A stretch of DNA of 64,000 nucleotides from JALORV01 sp963791235 (GTDB taxonomy: Bacteria > Pseudomonadota > Gammaproteobacteria > Burkholderiales > Burkholderiaceae_F), in the NCBI GenBank assembly GCA_963791235.1, contig CAWBRW010000017.1, positions 186,001-250,000 on the forward strand. Direction: 5' to 3'. Made by a program: the position numbers and the translations under genes. The notes beneath the pieces were generated by a model, which saw only the letters and a list, made by a program, of their open reading frames with translations, searched no databases and had not been told where the DNA came from. Below, in pieces: positions 19,855-29,369 of this stretch (positions within the stretch are counted from its first letter, which is position 1; each line of letters starts with the position of its first letter).

Positions 19855-20978
19855 TCAACCGGCGACGGTTGTCTCTCGCTCTTTTCCTTGCCGATAACGG
19901 CATCCGGGTCGGTGTGCACCCAGCCCATGAAGATCTGGTAGCCGAGGGCCAGCAGCGTCGCGCCGACGAACATGCCGAGGATGCCCGAGACCGCCATGCC
20001 GCCGAGCGCGCCGATCAGGATCACCGGCATCGGCGCATCGACACCGCGCCCGAGCATCAGCGGCTTGAGCACGTTGTCGGCCATGCCGGCGACAAAGAGC
20101 AGGACGGTGTACAGGGCCGCTTCGCCGGTCCCGTAGTCACCGGTGGTCCAGATGTAGGCAATCGCCGGCAGGGTGACCAGCAATGCAGGCACCTGGGCGA
20201 TGCCGAGGACGAGGACGATGAGCGCGAGGACACCGGCAAAGGGAATGCTGGCGAGCAGCAGGCAGAGCCCGACGATGATGGCCTGGATCAGGGCCACGCC
20301 GAGGACGCCTGCCGCGACGGCGCGGATCGTTGCCGTCGACAGCTTGGTGAACTCCGGGCCGCGCTCCGGGCCGACGATGCGCGAGAAGATGGCCAGGCTG
20401 GCGCCGCTGCCCGCCTTCCCGAAGGCCATGATGATCCCGGCGATGATGAAGGAGCCGACGAACGCCAGCAGTCCGACGCCAATGCCGGCGACGAAGGCAA
20501 GTGCCGACTTGGCGATGTCGCCGATCTGCGGCTGCATGCTCTTGATCAGGGCAGGAAGGTCGGCATGGGCCTTGGACCAGAGCGCATGCATCCGGCTTCC
20601 GACCAGTGGCCACTCGGCGACCCCGTCGCGCGGCGGCGGGATCTCCAGCGTGCCGGCCTGCACGTCGGTGATCAACTGTTGCACCGAGTCGCCGAGTGAA
20701 CTCATCAACACAGCCGTCGGCGCGACGATCAACGCGACCCCGAGGAGAGTCAGCACCGTCGCCGCCCAGCCCTGCCTGCCGCCCATCTTGGCGGCGAGCA
20801 TCTGGTGCAGCGGGAACAGCGTCACGGCCAGGATCAGCGCCCAGACCATCAGGGTCAGGAAGGGCGAGAAGACCCGGTAGCAGAGCAGGGCCAGCGCCAC
20901 GATGAGCCCGGCGCGGATCAGGACGTCCAGCAGGCGGGAAGCGATGCGGCGTTCGAGTTCGATGTCTGGAGAATTCAT
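19855..20978 (-). CDS. AI-2E family transporter (YdiK/TqsA type)
   Basis: This polytopic membrane protein of about 374 residues has the family pattern of about eight membrane segments, including FLTLMVWALILAVTLFPLH near the N-terminus and LALIVLVLGIAQVPALLVTLP later. I prefer the ATG at 20978, twelve codons inside the longest frame, because AGGT lies upstream and it opens directly into the family's usual N-terminus. As written the frame has no stop and continues into the outer membrane lipoprotein. A TGA at 19855-19857 is one base out of frame, four bases before the lipoprotein ATG, so a lost base probably created the fusion. It leads the five-gene operon. Confidence 0.82.
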
Positions 20979-21347
20979 GTGGACCTGCCCGCAAATTGCG
21001 GAAAATTGTTGCAAGGGTTTTTATGGTTTTGCAATGGACTCGTGACGCAGACGGCTGAACTCTTGTCTCAAGATACGCCAGCTGGTGACTTGTGGCGACC
21101 TCCAATAGGCGGCTTTGATAACGGTCGGCTAGGCGGCCGTGGCGAACTGAGGGGGCGAGACGTCCGCTCTTCGGCGAACCGCCCGCATCGGTGAGACTTC
21201 TGCTCTTGGCCGCGTGAAGACGATCAGGCTGCCTCGACGCCGCTGACTACAGAGCCGCCTTGGCCACGGTCTTGGCCGGCGGCTCGACCGGGTGCTCTCG
21301 GCGCTTGGTTTTGCGAGATTCACGTCATCGATCACTTGAGACGTCGT
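20979..21347. other. Gene-free stretch
   Basis: These 369 bases lie upstream of the AI-2E operon and downstream of the pilin gene. Both flanking genes are on the minus strand, so the AI-2E promoter should be here. The AT-rich patch around 20995-21035 is the likeliest place. No coding frame, repeat or terminator is convincing. Confidence 0.4.
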
Positions 21348-21903
21348 TCAGCGGCAGTTGGCAGGCAGCCAGCCCCTGGGGAGGTTGGTTTTGTTGACCG
21401 CCGTCACGGTCATCTTCTCGGGCACCGCCGCGAGCCCGCAGACCCAGGCCACGGGCACGATGGGGGCATCTTCGACCACTGCAGGGCGCAGGCTCAAGGT
21501 CATGCCGCGTAGCGCGCCATTGGCCTGGTTGCCAAACACCACGTGGATGGCACCGGCTTCGACCGTCAGCGACTTGACGTAGTTGCTGACCACCTTGTCG
21601 GGCGCGGGCAAGCCCGCCGCGGCGTTGTCATCGGGGAAAGCTCTTGGTGGTGGCCCAGGCGGCGGCGATGGGCCCTTTGGCGATGTCGGTCAGCCGCATC
21701 GCCTCAATGACTTGCTCGCGGACGTATTTGTCGCGATAGAGTGGGACAGCCATCATGGCCAGGATGGCGATGATCGCCACCACCACCATCAGCTCGATCA
21801 GGGTGAAGCCTCGCGGTGACGGCGTCGAGTTTCTTCCGGGCTTGTTCACGTGAAATGTTGGCCAAGGTGGGCTCGGGGGCATTTTGCGGCAACGCTTTCC
21901 CAT
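21348..21903 (-). CDS. Type IV pilin (PilA-like) with one homopolymer frame break
   Basis: The prepilin cleavage site and N-terminal helix are clear: RGFTLIELMVVVAIIAILAM, with cleavage between G and F and the conserved Glu at position 5 of the mature protein. The C-terminal part has the two cysteines of the pilin D-region (WVCGLAAVPEK ... GWLPANCR). The frame breaks near 21636 at a run of four C on the coding strand: removing one gives KSFPDDNAAAGLPAPDK and joins the halves into about 180 residues. The leader from the ATG at 21903 is 32 residues; a GTG start nearer the cleavage site is possible. No other pilus gene is in the window. Confidence 0.8.
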
Positions 21904-21984
21904 CAGTCACAAGTGTGCAACTGGTGAGAGAGTGTGCATCTGTTTTTAGAATCTACACATCCAAGTTGCGCTCGGGAGGGCTCC

Positions 21985-22383
21985 ATGGCAATTCGCGTGA
22001 TCAGGTTGGGCACTGCGCGCACCCCTCATGAGGGCCTGCGGATCGGCACCGTGCGTCGCCCGCCGCGCGGTGTTCCAAGGAGCGAGTTTGCATCGCGCAA
22101 CTGGTACGACGTCTGGTTTCCCAACCTCTCGCCGAGTCCGGACACGATGAAGCTCGGTCAGGCGGCGCGTACGCCGACGCAGTGGGCCGCGTTCACCCGC
22201 GCCTACCGCTCGGAAATGGCACGTCCGGAGTGCAGCCACGCAATTGCGCTGCTGGCGGCACTGTCGCACCAGACAAATTTCGCGGTCGGATGCTACTGCG
22301 AGGATGAAGCGCACTGTCACCGCTCCGTGCTGCGCGAGCTGCTGGTGGAAAGCGGCGCGAAGCTGGTTCCGCCGGCTCCCTAG
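21985..22383 (+). CDS. DUF488 family protein
   Basis: This 132-residue soluble protein has the DUF488 pattern: an N-terminal IRVIRLGTARTP strand, the NWYDVWFPNLSPS segment, and the late cysteine/histidine motif GCYCEDEAHCHRSVL. The function is unknown. The ATG at 21985 has GGGAGGG upstream and is better placed than the in-frame ATG at 21934. It stands alone between the divergent pilin gene and the DUF1302 gene. Confidence 0.82.
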   Translation: MAIRVIRLGTARTPHEGLRIGTVRRPPRGVPRSEFASRNWYDVWFPNLSPSPDTMKLGQAARTPTQWAAFTRAYRSEMARPECSHAIALLAALSHQTNFAVGCYCEDEAHCHRSVLRELLVESGAKLVPPAP

Positions 22384-22456
22384 CCCGGACCGTCACCTCC
22401 CGTTTGACAGGATTCCGGATAACCCAGCAGCGGTGTTGCGCCGGTCCGGGAGCACT

Positions 22457-22476
22457 CCCCCCGACCAAGGGGGGGG
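22457..22476. repeat. C-run/G-run inverted repeat element
   Basis: A run of six C is followed by GACCAA and a run of eight G, giving a G:C hairpin. Similar elements lie near 25692, 40117 and 43231, always between genes. They look like one small dispersed intergenic repeat family. This copy lies upstream of the DUF1302 gene. Confidence 0.55.
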
Positions 22477-22566
22477 TCGGGCCGGAGCTTGCTGTTGAGA
22501 ATGCGTTTCGCCGCCACTCCGTGGTTCGGACCACGGTTGCCTGGCACCAGTGAAACGGGAGAACAA

Positions 22567-24258
22567 GTGAAAGATCAGAAGACCCAGACGGTGCGCCTGC
22601 CCGTCGCCGCGCGCGCCATCGCCGCGGCTGTCGCAGCCGCCTGCGCTGCGACTATTGCACCAAGTGCCCAGGCATTTGAATTCGACACCGGCAATCCGGA
22701 TCTGTCGATACGCTGGGACAACACGGTTCGCTACAACTACGGCGTCCGCGTTGAAAATCGGGACAGCAAGATCGGCAACACGGTGATCGCCGACGAAGGC
22801 ACCTATAGCTTCGATCGGGGCGATACCGTCGCCAGCCGCTTCGACGTGCTGACCGAAATCGATGTCGTCTATATGAAGCGGTTTGGAGCGCGACTGAGTG
22901 CCGCCGGCTGGTACGACTTCGCCTACGACGACGACAGCAAGACAAATCCGAATCTGCCATTTACGCAGATTCCGAGCTACATCAACAAGAAGTACAGCAC
23001 CTACACCAATCGCTTCTACCAGGGTCCGTCGGGTGAAATCCTCGACGCGTTCGTGTTTGCCGGCTTCGACGTGGGGTCGGCACCGACGTCGGTCAAGGTC
23101 GGTAGCCATACGATCTACTGGGGCGAGTCGCTGTTCGTCAACGGCAACCTGCACAGCGTCGCCTACTCGCAGAACCCGCTCGACCTGCAGAAGGGCTTCG
23201 CCACGCCGGGTTCGGAGGCCAAGGAACTGTTCCGTCCGCTGAACCAGATCTCCGCCACGTCGCAGATCACCGACACGCTGTCGATCTCCGCCGAATACCT
23301 GCTCGAGTGGGAAGGCTACCGCTACCCTGAAGGCGGCACTTATCTGGGCCCGGTCGACTTCGTCTTCAACGGTCCCGATCGCCAGTTCCTGTCGGCAGCG
23401 CTAGGCTTTGCCGCAAATGGCAACCCCTCGGAGCCGAAGGAATACGGCGAATGGGGCCTGGCCGCACGCTGGAGCCCACAATGGCTCGACGGCACACTCG
23501 GGTTCTACTACCGCAACTACGCCGACAAGCTGCCGCAGACGCTGTTGACACAGGTCGGGCGCAACACCAGCCGTTATAACCTCATCTACGCGGACGACAT
23601 CGATCTCTTCGGGGTCAGCCTGGCCAAGAACATCGGCGGCGTCAGTGTCGGTGCAGAGTTCTCGTATCGGCGCAATACGCCGCTGAATTCGCAGGTGCTC
23701 GGCATCGCGCCGGGGCTGCCATCCGAAGGCGAAACCAAGGGACCGCGCGGCGATACGCTGCACGGGCTGGTCAACACATTGGGCGTGATTCCGCAGACGC
23801 CGGTGTTCGATGCCGCCACCTGGGCCGCCGAACTGACGTTTGCGCATTACACGAAGGTACGCAGCGGCGCCAACCTGTTCATGGCCGAGGGTTATGCGCC
23901 ATGCGCCGGCAAGGACAAGTGGGACGGCTGCACCACCAGGAACTACGCCGGCCTCGCGCTCGCCTTCACGCCGACCTGGTACCAGGTGTTTCCGGGCGTT
24001 GACTTGTTTGCCCCGGTGACTTACGCAGTGGGCCTCAGCGGCAATGCTCCCACGGTATTCGGCGGTAACCAGGCCCTCGGCAACTACAGCATCGGCATCG
24101 CCGCCGATGTGTTCCAGAAATACCGTTTCGATCTGAAGTACATCGACTGGGTGGGCCGCTACAAGGATAACGGCACGTCGGTCACGAGCCAGAATGGCCT
24201 GACAACCTTCCTGACGGACCGCGGTTTCGTCAGCTTGACGTTCAAGACAACTTTCTAA
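22567..24258 (+). CDS. DUF1302 family outer membrane protein
   Basis: This 563-residue protein has a signal peptide ending ...IAPSAQA, then FEFDTGNPDLSIRWDNTVRYNYG, a typical DUF1302 opening, followed by many short amphipathic strands. It ends in an aromatic residue (SLTFKTTF), as outer membrane beta-barrels do. The GTG at 22567 is preceded by GGGAG. It leads a four-gene set with DUF1329, YCF48-like and RND proteins that recurs in Pseudomonas and Burkholderiales beside catabolic genes for hydrophobic compounds (family knowledge from memory). A role as the outer membrane entry channel is inference. Confidence 0.87.
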   Translation: MKDQKTQTVRLPVAARAIAAAVAAACAATIAPSAQAFEFDTGNPDLSIRWDNTVRYNYGVRVENRDSKIGNTVIADEGTYSFDRGDTVASRFDVLTEIDVVYMKRFGARLSAAGWYDFAYDDDSKTNPNLPFTQIPSYINKKYSTYTNRFYQGPSGEILDAFVFAGFDVGSAPTSVKVGSHTIYWGESLFVNGNLHSVAYSQNPLDLQKGFATPGSEAKELFRPLNQISATSQITDTLSISAEYLLEWEGYRYPEGGTYLGPVDFVFNGPDRQFLSAALGFAANGNPSEPKEYGEWGLAARWSPQWLDGTLGFYYRNYADKLPQTLLTQVGRNTSRYNLIYADDIDLFGVSLAKNIGGVSVGAEFSYRRNTPLNSQVLGIAPGLPSEGETKGPRGDTLHGLVNTLGVIPQTPVFDAATWAAELTFAHYTKVRSGANLFMAEGYAPCAGKDKWDGCTTRNYAGLALAFTPTWYQVFPGVDLFAPVTYAVGLSGNAPTVFGGNQALGNYSIGIAADVFQKYRFDLKYIDWVGRYKDNGTSVTSQNGLTTFLTDRGFVSLTFKTTF

Positions 24259-24268
24259 GGGGACGACC

Positions 24269-25618
24269 ATGCATAAGTCAATAAAGCGACTGGCGGTCGC
24301 ATTGACGCTGGCCTTTGCTGCACAGGCCAACGCCGCACTCACTGCCGAGGAAGCCAAGGCGCTTGGCACGACACTGACTCCGGTCGGAGCGGACAAGAAT
24401 GCCAACAAGGACGGCACCATTCCCGCCTACACGGGCGGCCTGACGACGCCGCCGGCAGGTTTCAAAGCCGGCGACGGCATCCGGCCTAACCCATTTGCCA
24501 GCGAAAAGCCGCGCCTGGTGATCGACGCCAAGAACATGGCGCAGCACGCCGACAAGCTGACTGAAGGCACCAAGGCGATGCTGCAGAAGTACCCGACCTT
24601 CCGCGTCGACGTCTATCCGACGCACCGCACGGTCGCGTTCCCGAAGTTCGTCACCGACAACACGCTCAAGCACGCCACCCAGGCCAAGACGACCAACGCC
24701 GGCCGCTCGATCGAAGGGGCGCACGCCGGCTTCCCGTTCCCGATTCCAAAGGACGGCTACGAGGCGATGTGGAACCACCTGGTGCGTTTCAACGGCCAGT
24801 CGTATGAGTCGAAGTACCGCAACCTGACCGTCGACGCCAACGGCCGCCCGGCGCTTGCCACCGAGGGCAATAGCGTCCAGGAGTACCCGTTCTGGGACAA
24901 CAGCAAGTCGAGCGCCGAGACCTACTGGCGCATCCGCCTGATGTACACAGGCCCGGCACGCCGCGCCGGCGAAGGGCTGCTGATCGTCGACCCGATCGAC
25001 ATGGGCACCAAGGACCGCCGCGCGTGGAGTTACCTGCCGGGGCAGCGCCGCGTGAAGGTCGCGCCGGACTTCAACTTCGATACGCCGAATCCCGGAACGG
25101 CCGGCGCCAACACCTTCGACGACATCTTCCTGTTCATCGGTTCGATGGACCGATTCGACTTCAAGCTGGTCGGCAAGAAGGAAATCTATGTTCCGTACAA
25201 CGCCTACGGCGCCGTCTACCAGGCAAAGCAGGACGACCTGCTGAAGCCCGGACACCTGAACCCCGATCACGTGCGGTGGGAACTGCATCGCGTTTGGGTC
25301 GTCGAGGCAACGCTGCGCGAGGGCAAGCGCCACATCTACAGCAAGCGCACGTTCTACCTCGACGAGGACTCGTGGGCGGCGCTGGCGTCCGACCAGTACG
25401 ACATGCGCGGACAGCTGTACCGCGTGGGCCTGGCGTACATGGCGCCGAGCTATGACCTGCCGGCGCCGTACACGGACATGTTCAGCCACTATGACCTGGT
25501 GGCGCGCAACTATCACCTGACCGGCTTCATCGCCGAGACCGGCGGAGTGCGGCACACCAAGCCGCTCGCGGACCGCGAGTGGACCTCGGACGCACTTGCG
25601 GGTTCCGGCATCCGCTAG
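24269..25618 (+). CDS. DUF1329 (LolB-like) family protein
   Basis: This 449-residue exported protein starts with a signal peptide (LAVALTLAFAAQANA) and contains the DUF1329 pattern: ALGTTLTPVGADKNANKDG, FWDNSKSSAETYWR and the late KRTFYLDEDSW. The family is predicted to adopt a LolB-like fold that could hold a lipid or other hydrophobic ligand. It begins ten bases after the DUF1302 stop, so the pair is co-transcribed and probably works together in the envelope. A Rho-independent terminator follows 26 bases after the stop. Confidence 0.87.
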   Translation: MHKSIKRLAVALTLAFAAQANAALTAEEAKALGTTLTPVGADKNANKDGTIPAYTGGLTTPPAGFKAGDGIRPNPFASEKPRLVIDAKNMAQHADKLTEGTKAMLQKYPTFRVDVYPTHRTVAFPKFVTDNTLKHATQAKTTNAGRSIEGAHAGFPFPIPKDGYEAMWNHLVRFNGQSYESKYRNLTVDANGRPALATEGNSVQEYPFWDNSKSSAETYWRIRLMYTGPARRAGEGLLIVDPIDMGTKDRRAWSYLPGQRRVKVAPDFNFDTPNPGTAGANTFDDIFLFIGSMDRFDFKLVGKKEIYVPYNAYGAVYQAKQDDLLKPGHLNPDHVRWELHRVWVVEATLREGKRHIYSKRTFYLDEDSWAALASDQYDMRGQLYRVGLAYMAPSYDLPAPYTDMFSHYDLVARNYHLTGFIAETGGVRHTKPLADREWTSDALAGSGIR

Positions 25619-25644
25619 TCGGTACGAGCAGTCCGAACAGAAAG

Positions 25645-25669
25645 GAGCCTCGCAAGAGGCTCTTTTTTT
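25645..25669 (+). terminator. Rho-independent terminator
   Basis: A perfect seven-base stem (GAGCCTC / GAGGCTC) with a GCAA loop is followed by seven T. It is by far the clearest terminator in the window. It lies between the DUF1329 gene and the YCF48-like gene, so part of the transcription probably stops after the DUF1302-DUF1329 pair. Confidence 0.9.
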
Positions 25670-25691
25670 GCCGACATCCCCTCACGCGAGC

Positions 25692-25708
25692 CTCCCCGGT
25701 GAGGGGGG
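25692..25708. repeat. C-run/G-run inverted repeat element
   Basis: CTCCCC is followed by GGTGA and a run of six G. It resembles the elements near 22457, 40117 and 43231. It lies just after the terminator and before the YCF48-like gene. Confidence 0.5.
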
Positions 25709-25787
25709 TGTTGGGTGCCGACCCACCGCGGAGAATGCTCAGGTTCGCAGCAAAGATTTCCCTCTCGTCAACCATCGAAGAACCGCC

Positions 25788-26864
25788 ATGCCAAAGACCG
25801 CGTTCGCAGGGATACTCGCCGCCATCGCCATCGCGTCGCTCGCTGCCACGGCAGCAGACAGCGTGTGGCGCGACGTGCTGGACACGCCGGCCGCGAAGAG
25901 CCCGCTCGCTTCGCGCGCCCTGCTGAACGGCCTCGCGAGCGCAGGTTCGCGCCTCGTCGCGGTCGGCCAGCGCGGGCACGTGCTGCAATCGAACGATGCC
26001 GGCAAGAGCTGGCAGCAGGCCGACGTGCCGGTGAGCTCGGACCTGGTTGCGGTCTCGTTCGCGAACGACAGCAGCGGCTGGGCAGTCGGTCACGACGGCG
26101 TCGTGCTGCGCACGACCAACGCCGGCGCGACCTGGGTCAAGCAGCTCGACGGCCACGGCGCAGGCGCCGCGATGGTCGACTACTACACGCGCGAAGCCGC
26201 GGGCGTCTTCGCGAACGATCCGAAGCGCGGCGCGGCGTATCTCGACGAAGCCAAACGCTTTGCGGCGCAGGGGGCCGAGAATCCGCTGCTCGATGTCTGG
26301 TTCGAGAACGACAAGTCGGGCTTCGTCGTCGGCGCGTTCGGGTTGATCCTGCGCACGAACGACGGCGGCGCGAGCTGGGAGCCATGGCTGCACGCCACCG
26401 ACAACCCGAAGGCGCTGCACCTGTACGCGGTGCGCGCGGTCGGTGCCGACGTCTGGATCGCCGGCGAACAGGGCTTGCTATTGAAGCTGGACCCGCAGGC
26501 GAAGAAATTCAACGCGGTCGAGCTGCCGTACAAGGGCACGCTGTTCGGCGTCGTCGGCAACGAGCGCGTGGTGCTCGTGCACGGCCTACGCGGCACTGTG
26601 CTGCGCAGCACCGACGGCGGCCGCAGCTGGCGGCCGGTCGACACCGGCCTGCAGGTCGGGCTGACCGCGAGCGCGATCGAAGCCGACGGCCGCATCGTCA
26701 TCGTCAGCCAGGCCGGACACATCCTGGTAAGCCGTGACGATGGCGCCAGCTTCAAGCCGGTGCGCGTCGAGCGCCCGATTCCTGCCGCTGCGGTGCTCGC
26801 CGTGGCCCGCGATGCGGTCGTAGTTGCCGGACCCCGCGGCGTACAGACACAACCGCTGCAATAA
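25788..26864 (+). CDS. YCF48-like beta-propeller protein
   Basis: This 358-residue exported protein (signal FAGILAAIAIASLAATAA) has repeated BNR/YCF48 motifs: VLQSNDAGKSW, VLRTTNAGATW, ILRTNDGGASW, VLRSTDGGRSW and ILVSRDDGASF, spaced as the blades of a beta-propeller. The plant and cyanobacterial relatives help photosystem II assembly; bacterial homologues next to RND and DUF1302/DUF1329 genes are uncharacterised. I chose the ATG at 25788, in front of the signal peptide. An insertion of about 50 residues separates the second and third repeats. It is followed after 21 bases by the RND transporter gene, suggesting a periplasmic partner role. Confidence 0.85.
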   Translation: MPKTAFAGILAAIAIASLAATAADSVWRDVLDTPAAKSPLASRALLNGLASAGSRLVAVGQRGHVLQSNDAGKSWQQADVPVSSDLVAVSFANDSSGWAVGHDGVVLRTTNAGATWVKQLDGHGAGAAMVDYYTREAAGVFANDPKRGAAYLDEAKRFAAQGAENPLLDVWFENDKSGFVVGAFGLILRTNDGGASWEPWLHATDNPKALHLYAVRAVGADVWIAGEQGLLLKLDPQAKKFNAVELPYKGTLFGVVGNERVVLVHGLRGTVLRSTDGGRSWRPVDTGLQVGLTASAIEADGRIVIVSQAGHILVSRDDGASFKPVRVERPIPAAAVLAVARDAVVVAGPRGVQTQPLQ

Positions 26865-26885
26865 GCGCGTCGAAGGAAAACTCCC

Positions 26886-29350
26886 ATGCACGCCGACATC
26901 GACGCCGAGTTGCCCGTTCCGGGCGGACTCGAGCACTTCGACCAGAACTCCGGCACCAGGCTGGAACGGCTGGTGTTCAACAATCGCCGCGCGGTGATCA
27001 TCCTGTGCGCGGTGCTGACCGTGCTGCTCGGCGCGGTCGCGGTGTTCAGGCTGACGCTGAACGCGAGCTTCGAGAAGATGATCCCGAGCGGTCATCCGTA
27101 CATCCAGAACTACCTGGAGAACCGCAACGACCTGCGCGGGCTCGGCAACTCACTGCGCATCGTCGTCGAGAACACGCAGGGCGACATCTACGACCCTAAG
27201 TACCTCGAGGCGCTGCGCCAGATCAGCGACGAGCTGGTGCTGACACCGGGCGTGGACCGCGCCTGGGTCAAGTCGCTGTGGACGCCCGCGGTGCGCTGGA
27301 CCGAGGTCACCGAGGAGGGTTTCCGCGGCGGCCCGGTGATGCCGGACAACTACGACGGTTCAGAGAAGGCGACGGAGCAGTTGCGCGGGAATATCGCGCG
27401 CTCCGGGATCGTCGGCAGCCTGGTCGGCAACAATTTCAAGTCGAGCATGATCGTCGTGCCGCTGCTCGACAAGGACCCGACGACCGGTGAACGGATCGAC
27501 TACCGCGCTCTGTCGAAGAACATCGAGGCGGTCAGGGCAAAGGTGGAGGCGGGCGTTGATGGCAAGCCCGCCGCGGTGAAGGTGCATGTGATCGGGTTCG
27601 CGAAGCTGGTCGGCGACTTGATCGACGGCCTGTTCCAGGTTGCGCTGTACTTCGGCTTTGCGGCGCTGATCGCCACGATCATCATCTTCGCGTACACGCG
27701 CTGCGTGCGCAGCACGGCACTCGTGATCGCCTGCTCGCTCGATCGCGGTCGTCTGGCAGCTCGGACTGGTCGCCGCCTTCGGCTTCGAGCTCGACCCGTA
27801 CTCGATCCTGGTGCCGTTCCTGGTGTTCGCGATCGGCGTCTCGCACGGTGCGCAGAAGATGAACGGCATCATGCAGGACATCGGTCGCGGCGCGCACAAG
27901 CTGGTCGCCGCTCGCTTCACGTTCCGCCGTCTGTTCCTGGCCGGGCTCACCGCGCTGCTCGCCGACGCGGTCGGCTTTGCGGTGCTGATGGTGATCGACA
28001 TCCCGGTGATCAAGGATCTCGCGCTGACCGCCAGCATCGGTGTGGCGGTGCTGATCTTCACGAACCTGATCCTGCTGCCGGTGCTGCTGTCGTACATCGG
28101 CGTCAGCGCGGCGGCCGCGCAGCGTAGCCTGCGCGCCGACAGCGACGAGAACCGCGGCCGCGGATTCAACCGTGTCTGGACCTTTCTCGAGCGCTTCACC
28201 GAGCGGCGCTGGGCAATCGGCGCGATCGGCGCGGCCGCCGCGCTGACGATCGCCGGGTTCGCGGTCAGCACGCAGCTCGCGATCGGCGACCTCGATCCGG
28301 GTGCGCCAGAGCTGCGGCCCGACTCGCGCTACAACCGCGACAATGCGTTCATCACCGCCAACTACTCGCTGTCGAGCGACCAGTTCGCGGTGATCGTGAA
28401 GACCGAGAAGGAAGGCTGCCTCAAGTACCAGACGCTGGTCGAGGCGGACCGCCTTGCGTGGTCGCTGCAGCAGGTGCCCGGCGTGCAGACCACGGTGTCG
28501 CTCGCGAACGCCGTGCGCCAGATCACCGCCGGCAGCATACGAGGGCAGCCCGAAGTGGCTGACGATCGCGCGCAACCAGGACGTGCTCAACTACGGCGCG
28601 CAGCAGGCAAGCGTCAACAACCCGGATCTGTTCAACACCGAGTGCTCGGTGATGCCGGTGATCGCCTACCTGTCCGACCACGGGCGGAGACGCTCGATCG
28701 CGTCGTCGCGGTCGCGGACGCAGTTCGCCCAAGATCACAGCACATGGCGAGCGCAAGTTCCTGCTCGCCGCCGGCAGCGCCGGCATCGACGCAGCGACCA
28801 ACATCGTCGTGCGCAAGGCCTGGGTGCAGATGCTGCTGCTGGTCTACGCCGCGGTGATCGTGCTGTGCTTCATCACCTTCCGCAGCTGGCGCGCGGTCGT
28901 CGTGGCGGTCGTGCCGCTGGTGATCACGTCGATCCTGTGCGAGGCGCTGATGGTCGCGCTGGGCATCGGCGTCAAGGTCGCCACGCTGCCGGTGATCGCG
29001 CTCGGCGTGGGCATCGGCGTCGACTACGCGCTGTACCTGCTGTCGCGTGCAGCTCGCGCAGCAGCGGGTCGGCCTGTCGCTCGCCGAGGCGTACCGCCGC
29101 ACGCTGCAGTTCACCGGCAAGGTCGTCGTCGCTGGTCGGCGTCACGCTGGCCGCGGGTGTCATCACCTGGGCGCTGTCGCCGATCAAGTTCCAGGCCGAC
29201 ATGGGCATCCTGCTCACGTTCATGTTCATCTGGAACATGATCGGCGCGGTGGTGCTGATCCCGGCGCTGTCGCACTTCCTGCTGCCGACCGGATCGCAGA
29301 CATCGCGGACGGCTGCAGCACCGCAGGCTCCCGCCGCCATTGCGGTCTGA
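26886..29350 (+). CDS. RND/MMPL family transporter (about seven frame breaks)
   Basis: The pieces together encode a protein of about 820 residues with two copies of the RND layout: a membrane segment (AVIILCAVLTVLLGAVAVF), a periplasmic domain, then a membrane bundle, repeated. The second bundle has the motif GVGIGVDYALYLLSR. The frame shifts near 27739, 28537, 28683, 28718, 28742, 29049 and 29127, each by one base, and each new frame picks up the expected sequence (for example SIAVVWQLGLVAAF and SSLVGVTLAAGVITW). No frame is free of breaks, so in the strain the gene is either intact with poor sequence here or a pseudogene; the strong conservation favours the first. It belongs to the HpnN/MmpL-like branch that moves lipids or hydrophobic molecules. 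Confidence 0.82.
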
Positions 29351-29369
29351 ACCGCGCAGCGGCGGCGCA

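Noticed and set aside
19245..20699. A 484-codon plus-strand frame opposite the AI-2E and NodT genes
   Set aside because: It is almost all Arg, Asp, Gln and Gly, as expected from the reverse of membrane-protein codons.
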